A stretch of 10,713 bases of DNA from JBGPFS01 sp041483455 (GTDB taxonomy: Bacteria; Chloroflexota; Limnocylindria; Limnocylindrales; CSP1-4): NCBI GenBank assembly GCA_041483455.1, contig JBGPFS010000072.1, positions 1 to 10,713 of the forward strand. The letters are read 5' to 3'. The notes beneath the pieces were generated by a model. That model did not search any database. It was not told the DNA's origin and saw only the letters and a list, made by a program, of their open reading frames with translations. Both the position numbers and the translations under genes were made by a program. Of the stretch, positions 1-5,486 are shown in pieces. Every line of letters starts with the position of its first letter. Positions within the stretch are counted from its first letter, which is position 1.

Positions 1-1482
1 ATGGCCTACCGGATCGCGGACGCGCCGCCGACCCGTCTGGTGCGCCCCAGGTCCGTGATCCCGGTGGCTCGCCGCATCGCCCCGGCCGCTGATGCCGCCG
101 GAAGCACTTCTCGCCCGGATGCCCGCCGACTGGTCGCCGCCTCGCTCTCGGCGCTGGTGCCGGGCCTCGGCCAGCTCCTGGACGGTCACCGCCGTCTCGG
201 CCTGGCGCTCGGGATCCCGGTCCTGGCCATCGCGGCGGTCGCCGGGCTGATGATCAGGGGCACTCCCCCGATGCGGCTCCTTGCCTGGGTTGTCGCGCCG
301 AGCACCCTCGACGCGCTCCTCGCGCTCAACGTCGCGCTCCTCGGCTGGCGCTTGTTCGCGGTCGGCCACGCCTTCTTCGACCGCCGGCACCGGACGTTTC
401 CCGGGCGAGCTGGGATCATCGGCGTGCTGGTGATCGCCATGTTCGTGGTCATCCCGCATGCGGCTGCCTATTACTACGGCTCGATCGCGCGCGAGGCCTT
501 CGGCCAGTTCTTCAGCGGCACCGATCCGGCCAGCTCGGTCCGGGGCGGCGCCGCGCCGGCCAGCCACGCCCCCGCGCCGGGGCCGAACGAGCGCTTGAAC
601 GTTCTCCTGCTCGGGCTCGATGCGAACCCCCAGCGCGACCACGCGCTGACTGATTCGATGATGGTGGCGTCGATCGACCCGGTCCTTGGCACGGCCTCCA
701 TCGTGTCCATCCCACGGGACCTCGTCGGCGTGCCGCTCGGCGACGGGCGGACGTTCGGCCCGAAGCTGAACTCGCTCCTCAGCTACGCCACGCTGCACCC
801 CGGCCAGTTCCCGAAGGGCGGGCTGCACACGTTGGAGGACGCGGTCGGCACGCTGCTCGGCATCCGGATCGACTACTTCGCCACGCTCGACCTCAATGGC
901 TTCATCAAGCTCGTCGATGCCGTCGGGGGCGTGGACGTGATGGTCGATGAGAGCTTCTTCGACCCGATGTACGACGGTTGGGACGGGACCTCCTACCACT
1001 TCGGGCCTGGCTGGCGGATCAAGGCCGGCCTGCAGCATCTCGACGGGGTCAACGCGCTCGCTTATGCCCGATCCCGCTACGCAGTCGGCGGGAGCGACTT
1101 CAAGCGGGCCGCCCGCCAGCAGCAGATCCTCGTCGCCCTGAAGCAGAAGCTGACCAGCGGGGGCAGCATCCTCCTCCAGCTTCCGCAGCTGCTGCGCACG
1201 CTGGGCGACATCGTTCGGACGGACCTCCCACCGGACCGTCTGCCCGACCTGGCCGGCTTGGCCGACACGCTCGACGCGTCCAAGGTCGTCCGGGTCGTCA
1301 TCGGGCATCCGCTCGTGAAAGGTGGCACGCGGGCCCCCTACGGCTCCGTGCAGATCCCGGACCTCCAGGCGATCCTGACGATGGCGAAGCTCGCGTTCCC
1401 ACCGGTCGGCACGCCGCCCGCGACGTGGCCGCCCGCGAGCGCGATACCGGCGACCGCGCCGAGCCCGAGCCCGAAGGGCTGA
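1..1482 (+). CDS. LytR-CpsA-Psr (LCP) family cell-wall glycopolymer transferase
   Basis: LCP enzymes move glycan polymers from a lipid carrier onto peptidoglycan or another wall acceptor, on the outer face of the membrane. The 493-residue product has a cytoplasmic N-terminus of about 40 residues and several hydrophobic stretches (about 43-60, 66-85, 92-120 and 137-158). An A/P-rich linker (about 175-197) leads into the LCP domain, about 198-385. Family landmarks visible are NVLLLGLD (200-207), the LTDSMM aspartate (D218), SIPRDL with R239 and D240, N257, DAVGGVDV (306-313), and ALAYARSRY with R357 and R359, followed by R369 and R372. These arginines and aspartates bind the pyrophosphate and metal in characterised members. 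The tail (466-493) is P/A/S-rich. Several N-terminal membrane segments, rather than one anchor, is an unusual layout. The ATG is at base 1, so the true start could lie upstream. The substrate cannot be read from sequence. tatA follows on the same strand. Confidence 0.9.
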   Translation: MAYRIADAPPTRLVRPRSVIPVARRIAPAADAAGSTSRPDARRLVAASLSALVPGLGQLLDGHRRLGLALGIPVLAIAAVAGLMIRGTPPMRLLAWVVAPSTLDALLALNVALLGWRLFAVGHAFFDRRHRTFPGRAGIIGVLVIAMFVVIPHAAAYYYGSIAREAFGQFFSGTDPASSVRGGAAPASHAPAPGPNERLNVLLLGLDANPQRDHALTDSMMVASIDPVLGTASIVSIPRDLVGVPLGDGRTFGPKLNSLLSYATLHPGQFPKGGLHTLEDAVGTLLGIRIDYFATLDLNGFIKLVDAVGGVDVMVDESFFDPMYDGWDGTSYHFGPGWRIKAGLQHLDGVNALAYARSRYAVGGSDFKRAARQQQILVALKQKLTSGGSILLQLPQLLRTLGDIVRTDLPPDRLPDLAGLADTLDASKVVRVVIGHPLVKGGTRAPYGSVQIPDLQAILTMAKLAFPPVGTPPATWPPASAIPATAPSPSPKG

Positions 1483-1525
1483 GGCCGCCGGCCCGCACAT
1501 GAGCGAGCTCCTGGCGGGCGCGGAG

Positions 1526-1573
1526 TACCATCGCCGGGACCGCACGCCACCCAGTGGCCCGCATCTCGAGGAG
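1526..1573 (+). promoter_or_regulatory. tatA leader: -10-like box and ribosome binding site
   Basis: GAGGAG at 1568-1573 sits four bases before ATG 1578 and decides that start over the in-frame ATG at 1554, which would add eight residues (MARISRST) not expected in a TatA protein. The arrangement GGAGCACCATG is exactly the one in front of the DUF5666-like gene at 5212. A TACCAT box at 1526-1531 is a possible -10 element about 40 bases before the SD, but no convincing -35 was found, so the promoter part is weak. Confidence 0.5.
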
Positions 1574-1577
1574 CACC

Positions 1578-1799
1578 ATGGAAGGGCTCTCGCCGCTTCA
1601 CCTCATCGTCATCCTCGTGGTGGCACTGATCGTCCTCGGCCCGGGCAAGCTGCCGGAGACCGGTGCGGCCCTCGGGCGGGCAGTACGTGAATTCCGCCAC
1701 GGGATGACCGACGACGTCCGGGCGCTGACCACGGCGAGCCCGGGAGACTCGGCCGCCGGCGACGCGACCCCGGCGGGCCCTTCGACGCAGGCGCCCTGA
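1578..1799 (+). CDS. tatA: Sec-independent protein translocase subunit TatA/TatE-like
   Basis: TatA forms the membrane pore-like assembly that exports folded proteins with twin-arginine signals, working with TatC. The 73-residue product has the family plan: a short N-terminus (MEGLSP), one transmembrane helix (about 7-22), a glycine-proline hinge (LGP, about 23-25), then an amphipathic helix containing KLPETGAALGRAVREFR, and an acidic, disordered A/S/P-rich tail. The hinge phenylalanine of the usual FGP motif is leucine here. The length is typical of short TatA proteins. A good SD fixes the start. No tatC or tatB is in the window, so the partner must be encoded elsewhere. Placement after an LCP gene with about 95 bases between them does not by itself show co-transcription. 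TatB is less likely because the C-terminal region is short. Confidence 0.87.
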   Translation: MEGLSPLHLIVILVVALIVLGPGKLPETGAALGRAVREFRHGMTDDVRALTTASPGDSAAGDATPAGPSTQAP

Positions 1800-1831
1800 A
1801 ACGGTCGCGGGCCCCGCGGGCCCAGCGGCCC

Positions 1832-1851
1832 GGCCGCGCCCGAGCGCGGTC
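1832..1851 (+). terminator. GC-rich hairpin after tatA, possible terminator
   Basis: GGCCGCGC at 1832-1839 pairs with GCGCGGTC at 1844-1851 (eight pairs including one G-U) around a CCGA loop, 32 bases after the tatA stop. It lacks a T run, so it is either a U-tract-poor terminator or just GC-rich chance structure. GGGCCC is also repeated just before it (1809-1814 and 1818-1823). Confidence 0.35.
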
Positions 1852-2185
1852 CTACGACCTGGAGCGTCTCGTCGACACGAACCAGGCGATGGCGACGAGC
1901 CGGTGGACAACGGTGCGCCCGGGGGTGACGCGCCGACCCTCACGGCGGTCGGCGGCCGGTGACCGTCAGGTGGGCCGCCCCGCCGCAACGGACCCGCCAT
2001 CCGGCCGACGCTCTGCGGTAGCGCTCGCGAAGTCCGGCGGTCGCGACCTCCCACCCACACCAAGGTGAGCCTTCAGAACCTGGTCGCAGGCACGCCGCGC
2101 CCGTCCCGTCGAGGCCGGCGGACGGAGTCGGTCAGCGACGGCGATGGCCCGCCAGGTGGCTGGGAGGCGCTGCTTCTCCAGGGCC
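1852..2185. other. Intergenic stretch without a recognisable gene
   Basis: No start-plus-RBS, RNA gene or repeat family was recognised here. The stretch lies between the end of tatA (+) and the end of the module-protein gene (-), so both neighbours converge into it. From about 1847 one forward frame runs open to a TGA near 2066. Its first 25-30 codons end almost always in G or C (reading SYDLERLVDTNQAMATSRW), but no start codon with an RBS precedes them. This could be a decayed gene fragment or chance in GC-rich DNA. An overlapping reverse-strand frame (1338-2063) would run across tatA and the LCP gene and has shadow-like composition. Confidence 0.5.
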
Positions 2186-4171
2186 TCAGAAGTTGAAGAT
2201 AGCCTGCTGCTCGCTCCCGTCCGGGAACCGCAGGATCAGCTCCCGTTCGGTCCCGGCCAAGGCCCTCTCGGTCCTCCAGACGTAGGTATACCGACCGGTC
2301 TTCGTGTTGTAGGTGAGGCGGCCGCTCGTGGGGGTCTCCGACGCCCCGACCTTCGACACCGGATAGCCCGGTGCGAAGATGTCGAGTCCGCGGTTGCCGC
2401 CCAGGCTGAACGTCACGTCGATCGAGCGCCCGGCCGTGACAGTGTTCTCAAGAGGCGGATTGTTCACCGGCGGGAAGAAGAAGGACGGATCCTTCCACGC
2501 GACGATGGTCGTCCAGCTCTGGCCGATCGCGTACCCGGTCGACCCCGGCTCCACGCCCTGGAACGGGAACTCGCTCGAGTCGAAGAAGTAGCTCCACTGG
2601 CCGGCGCTATCCGGCACGGCGGCAGGGTAACCCCAGTACCCGCTGCAGCCCATGCCCATGTGGAACCCGACCGGCGCGTCCGCCCGTCCGCTGATCGTGT
2701 CGGTCGCCGGGTCCACGGCCTCCACCGTCAGGTAGTCGACGGTGATCGTGCGCGTACTTCCCGCCACGTCCGTCGCGGTGAGGACGTCACGCGCTTCGAT
2801 GCCGACCGTGCTCTTCAGGTCGAAGAGCGCCATCGTCGGGCGGGGGAGCGTCCCGGTCGGCTGGGTCCACATGTCGAGGCGCATGCAGTCGCCGCTGAAG
2901 ACATTCGTGGTCGAGACCGTGATCGGGGCGAGTGTCGTCTCACCGCGGGTGATCGTCAGGATCACCGGGCCCGCGGTGAAATCGGCGGCCCATACACGGT
3001 CGGCCGCCGGATCGACGAACATCTGGGGCATCGGTGCGAGCGATGCCGCGCTGTCCCCGTCCTCGTCGGTGACGTAGGCCCACGGCTGGCTGCCCGGGCC
3101 GATGTCGTACATGCCCGCGAAGTCGGCCGTCCATTCGCCGCCCGGGACCTCGAGGATCGCGGGGTCGTTCCACGAGTAGTCGGACCCGACGGTCAGGAAG
3201 CTCCCCGCGGGCACCGTCGCGGTGCCGGCCACCGCGTCGGCGTCGTAATCCGGGAGGTATGCCGCCAGGTTCGGGATGAGCTGCCTCTTGGTGATCGTGA
3301 CGCCGGCCGTCTTGGCGGCCATCGTCATGACGTCGCCCGGCAAGGGATGGAACGGTCCGGCGGCCAGCTGGAAGTAGACGTTGCCATTGCCCATCGGGAG
3401 GAACGTGTCCGTGAAGGGCTCGGGCGCCGCGGTCGTCGTAGCCTTGAAGTCGGGGCTCTCAAGCGTGTCGGGGCGGTCGATGGTGAGCGTCACCGTCACG
3501 CCAGCCGGCCAGCCGTAGCCGATCACCTCGAGGGTCTCCAGCCCGAACCCGAACCGCGGCCCGGCCAGGGCATTGATCCCGATCTCTGTGCAGTCGCCTT
3601 CGCTGTCGCACTGCGACGCAGTGGCGCGATCCATCACGCGGAGGTCGTACGGTGGCAGAGAGGTGTTGAAGTCGGCGATCCAAGCCCCCTTGTTTACCGT
3701 GAGGCCGTCCACGGACGCACCGATGCCCGCGTGATCTGTGGACACCGAAACGGTGGCCACCGAATCCGACGTCCCCCAGATCGTGTTCGCGACCAGGTCG
3801 TACCCGACGATGGCGAGATTCGCGACCACGAGGCTCTTCGACAGAGCGTTGTCGTCAGTCACCGTGATGGTCTGGCCCGGGAGGACGTCCCATGGGTTCG
3901 CCTGCTCGCTCGGGTCAAGGAAGAGATCGAACCCGTCCACCGAGCATGCGTCCGTGACCGGGTACGCCGCGCTGCCGCCCCTGCCCGTGAGTGTCACCGT
4001 GACCGGACATGCGAAGCCCCAGCCGGAGACCCGATCGTCGGAGATCGAGGCGTTGAAGCTGCGCTCGTCCTGGCCGGAGACGCCGGCAGGCGCGATGCCA
4101 GCCAGGGTCATCGTCAACGAGGTGGTCGCGACCAGTACGAAGGCACGCCGCAGCGGTCTCGGTGCATTCAT
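2186..4171 (-). CDS. Large secreted three-module protein with C-terminal PxKF-like domain
   Basis: Function unknown; it is an exported surface or extracellular protein. With the start at 4171 it has 661 residues. A signal peptide is clear: MNAPRPLRRAF, then a hydrophobic core to about residue 28, with likely cleavage near 33. Three repeats of about 155-165 residues follow (about 43-197, 211-374, 390-556). Each has a first half of the type VxGxGWPxGVTVTLT and a second half ending in GxWxADF...DEDGD. The C-terminus (about 573-661) resembles the PxKF domain of large secreted proteins: FSLGGNRGLDIF, then YNTKTGRYTYVWRT, then a final DGSEQQAIFNF. That family usually has a cysteine after the SLGG block and a GTCR motif. 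Here both are gone (GTER instead). Earlier in-frame ATGs at 4216, 4186 and 4180 are possible; 4171 gives the most normal signal peptide, and no start has a strong SD. Binding or adhesion is only a guess. Confidence 0.82.
   Translation of the reverse strand: MNAPRPLRRAFVLVATTSLTMTLAGIAPAGVSGQDERSFNASISDDRVSGWGFACPVTVTLTGRGGSAAYPVTDACSVDGFDLFLDPSEQANPWDVLPGQTITVTDDNALSKSLVVANLAIVGYDLVANTIWGTSDSVATVSVSTDHAGIGASVDGLTVNKGAWIADFNTSLPPYDLRVMDRATASQCDSEGDCTEIGINALAGPRFGFGLETLEVIGYGWPAGVTVTLTIDRPDTLESPDFKATTTAAPEPFTDTFLPMGNGNVYFQLAAGPFHPLPGDVMTMAAKTAGVTITKRQLIPNLAAYLPDYDADAVAGTATVPAGSFLTVGSDYSWNDPAILEVPGGEWTADFAGMYDIGPGSQPWAYVTDEDGDSAASLAPMPQMFVDPAADRVWAADFTAGPVILTITRGETTLAPITVSTTNVFSGDCMRLDMWTQPTGTLPRPTMALFDLKSTVGIEARDVLTATDVAGSTRTITVDYLTVEAVDPATDTISGRADAPVGFHMGMGCSGYWGYPAAVPDSAGQWSYFFDSSEFPFQGVEPGSTGYAIGQSWTTIVAWKDPSFFFPPVNNPPLENTVTAGRSIDVTFSLGGNRGLDIFAPGYPVSKVGASETPTSGRLTYNTKTGRYTYVWRTERALAGTERELILRFPDGSEQQAIFNF
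2504..4045 (-). repeat. Three tandem protein-level modules inside the secreted protein gene
   Basis: By translation, module 1 spans about 4045-3581, module 2 about 3541-3050 and module 3 about 3004-2504. Matching landmarks are VSGWGFACPVTVTLTG / VIGYGWPAGVTVTLTID / VWAADFTAGPVILTITRG in the first halves. In the second halves they are VGYDLVANTIWGTSD / LPDYDADAVAGTAT / VEAVDPATDTISGRAD. Next come GAWIADF / GEWTADF / GQWSYFF. Modules 1 and 2 then end in acidic SEGDCT and DEDGDS. The copies are diverged, so this is an old duplication and would not show as a DNA-level repeat. Confidence 0.65.
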
Positions 4172-4486
4172 GGCGTCCATCCCCATACCACCGACCGCGG
4201 GCCTCGCGTGTGGCATGCCCCCGATCCCACACTCGGGTCGGTCCTGCTATCGGCTCGGGCGCCCTCGGGCGATGCGCTCCAGGGGCGCTCGACGCCTCCC
4301 GCGATCCCCGACGGTATGCGCGTCCCTTCGCAGGGCGGAAGAGCCGTCCGGCAGGTGAAGAGCTGAGAATCTGGGCGGACCGGTGTCCGCCAGCACCGCC
4401 ATCGCTACTCGAGCGGACCCCGGAAGGCCGCCGTACCGCGAACTGGCACGAGAGGTGGCACGCGAAGTCGCACCGCCCGGAATCGA
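4172..4486 (-). promoter_or_regulatory. Upstream region of the module-protein gene
   Basis: No gene is supported here. It holds the promoter side of the reverse-strand module-protein gene. A weak -10-like GATAGC is read on the minus strand at 4251-4246. A hairpin at 4374-4391 is listed separately. GTGTGG at 4208-4213 and CCACAC at 4227-4232 form a 6-bp inverted repeat next to the longest alternative start. Forward reading frames in this area are shadows. Confidence 0.35.
4374..4391. repeat. Perfect 7-bp inverted repeat with 4-base loop
   Basis: GGCGGAC at 4374-4380 and GTCCGCC at 4385-4391 flank CGGT. The stem is perfect and GC-rich. It lies about 200 bases upstream of the module-protein start and about 95 bases past the tRNA terminator hairpin in the direction of tRNA transcription. 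No T run follows on either strand. It could be an operator, a secondary terminator or chance structure. Confidence 0.4.
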
Positions 4487-4515
4487 GAAGCCCTCGGAAG
4501 GGATCCGAGGGCTTC
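4487..4515 (-). terminator. Rho-independent-type terminator of the tRNA-Arg transcript
   Basis: GAAGCCCTCGG at 4487-4497 and CCGAGGGCTTC at 4505-4515 form a perfect 11-bp stem with a 7-base loop. It begins 17 bases past the CCA end of the tRNA in the direction of transcription. The sequence after the stem on the minus strand (TCGATT) is only partly T-rich. Stem quality and position make it the likely end of the DUF5666-tRNA transcript. Confidence 0.8.
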
Positions 4516-4532
4516 ATTCGTGCGTGAAGCGG

Positions 4533-4609
4533 TGGCCCGCCCGGAGGGATTCGAACCCCCGACCTACTGATCCGAAGTCAGTCGCTCTGATCCACTGAGC
4601 TACGGGCGG
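4533..4609 (-). tRNA. tRNA-Arg (anticodon UCG), CCA encoded
   Basis: Read on the minus strand, the 7-bp acceptor CCGCCCG/CGGGCGG pairs perfectly, followed by discriminator G and an encoded CCA (plus-strand TGG at 4533-4535). The D stem is GCTC/GAGC. The anticodon stem is ACTGA/TCAGT with loop CTTCGGA, which gives anticodon TCG (plus-strand 4573-4575) and Arg identity for CGA, and by wobble CGG. The variable loop has five bases. The T arm is GGGGG-TTCGAAT-CCCTC with one G-U pair. All arms are intact. It starts 15 bases after the stop of the DUF5666-like gene on the same strand, so read-through or co-transcription is possible. A strong hairpin follows it. Confidence 0.96.
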
Positions 4610-4624
4610 GTGCGGACCGCCATT

Positions 4625-5212
4625 CTACCCGCCGGAACCGGTCGCGCCGCCGGCCGGGATGGGCCGGACGCACCGGATGAGCTTCGCCGTGTAGCCAGCG
4701 CCGTCCTTCGTCCCGAAGACCGTCGCCCGGTCGCCGACCTTGAGGTCGCCGATCGTCACGGCGCGGAGGCGGACCCGGACCTTCGTGTCGGCGGTGACCG
4801 CGAACGTGGTGCTCACGCCGTCGGCGCCCTTGACCGTGATCGACGAGGCGCTGACGGCCGTGATCTGGCCGCGCTCCGCGTGGATCGCCACCGTGGTGCC
4901 GTCGGGTCGGAGGACGGTCAGGTCGCCGCGGAGGACTCGGCCGAGGGCGGCGATCCGGGCTCGCAGGGTGGCGGGGGCGGCGGTGTCGCTCGACCCCAGG
5001 CCGAGATCCGCGATCGCGGGGGCGTCGTTCGCGAGGTCGCCGGCGGTCGAGGCGCCGGCGCTCGTGGCACCGGCGGCAGCGGCCGCGGATGGCGGCCGGG
5101 AGGACTGGGCGGCCGAGATGGCCGGGACGGCGACCGCGGCGACAAGGCCGAAGGCGAGGACGACCGTCACGGCGCGCCGAGCGCCGAACCGGCGGATGGG
5201 ATCGAGCATCAT
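4625..5212 (-). CDS. Exported DUF5666-like protein
   Basis: Molecular role unknown; DUF5666-type proteins are exported beta-rich proteins. The 195-residue product begins MMLDPIRRFGARR, followed by a hydrophobic stretch (about 14-34) ending AISAAQ, a normal signal peptide. An A/S-rich low-complexity linker follows (about 36-80). The domain lies at about 96-180: RGQITAVSASSITVKGADG, TADTKVRVR, IGDLKVGDRATVFG and GYTAKLIR, the usual 'role of the additive in context, strand, VGD turn' pattern of this family. The start is fixed by AAGGAG (5217-5222), four bases before ATG 5212; ATG 5209 is also possible. The open frame continues upstream to 6010 but only as antisense of the cupredoxin gene. The gene is divergent from the cupredoxin gene and shares its control region, and it precedes a tRNA gene. 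Confidence 0.82.
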   Translation of the reverse strand: MMLDPIRRFGARRAVTVVLAFGLVAAVAVPAISAAQSSRPPSAAAAAGATSAGASTAGDLANDAPAIADLGLGSSDTAAPATLRARIAALGRVLRGDLTVLRPDGTTVAIHAERGQITAVSASSITVKGADGVSTTFAVTADTKVRVRLRAVTIGDLKVGDRATVFGTKDGAGYTAKLIRCVRPIPAGGATGSGG

Positions 5213-5324
5213 GGTGCTCCTTCGTACTGGCGGCGGGGGTGCGGGAACTGGCCCGCGGGAGGGTGCCGATCCGCCACCGCCCCGACTGTGCGGGCCGGGG
5301 TGCGGCCGTGGCCATCGTGCGGCG

Positions 5325-5350
5325 GTAACCGCGGGTAAAGGCGCCGTAAG
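5325..5350. promoter_or_regulatory. Three GTAA direct repeats, candidate response-regulator site
   Basis: GTAAC at 5325-5329, GTAAA at 5335-5339 and GTAAG at 5346-5350 recur at 10- and 11-base steps, one helical turn each. The first pair has the GTAAA-N5-GTAAA layout known for CpxR, and OmpR/PhoB-family regulators in general bind such tandem repeats. The site lies 112 bases upstream of the DUF5666-like start and 136 bases upstream of the cupredoxin start, so it could serve either. No regulator gene is in the window. Confidence 0.5.
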
Positions 5351-5380
5351 GCCCTGCACAGGCAGCCGGCCGCCTGGACA

Positions 5381-5400
5381 CGACACCGGATATAGTGTCG
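5381..5400 (+). promoter_or_regulatory. -10 box inside a 20-bp inverted repeat before the cupredoxin gene
   Basis: CGACAC (5381-5386) and GTGTCG (5395-5400) are perfect inverted arms eight bases apart. TATAGT at 5391-5396 is the best -10 hexamer in the window and points to the cupredoxin gene, with a start of transcription near 5403. No good -35 lies 16-18 bases upstream, as expected for an activated or extended promoter. The arms would cover the promoter core, which suits a repressor operator. The leader that follows contains a weak 6-bp hairpin (GATCTT 5419-5424 with AAGATC 5437-5442). Confidence 0.5.
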
Positions 5401-5486
5401 AAGCGTTGGGCGCCCCGAGATCTTGATCCAGGCGAGAAGATCCTGCCAACGACGGCCGTGAGGGCTCCGGAGGAGAAGAAGCTGTC

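Noticed and set aside
1338..2063. 241-codon reverse frame over tatA and the LCP tail
   Set aside because: Arg/Gly/Pro-rich shadow across two well-supported genes, with no recognisable motif.
4208..4232. 6-bp inverted repeat GTGTGG/CCACAC as an operator
   Set aside because: Short arms with a 13-base spacer, no promoter of quality beside it, and expected by chance in DNA of this composition.
2144..4366. 740-codon forward open frame
   Set aside because: It is antisense to the secreted module protein, has Arg/Gly/His-rich shadow composition, no signal peptide and no RBS; the reverse strand shows a signal peptide, repeats and a known-type terminal domain.
4383..4598. 71-codon forward frame ending RDSNPRPTDPKSVALIH
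   Set aside because: This is the well-known false peptide made by translating the antisense of a tRNA gene; the tRNA-Arg explains the bases.
4217..4640. Integration site or island boundary at the tRNA-Arg gene
   Set aside because: No integrase, no partial copy of the tRNA 3' end and no change in composition were seen in the window.
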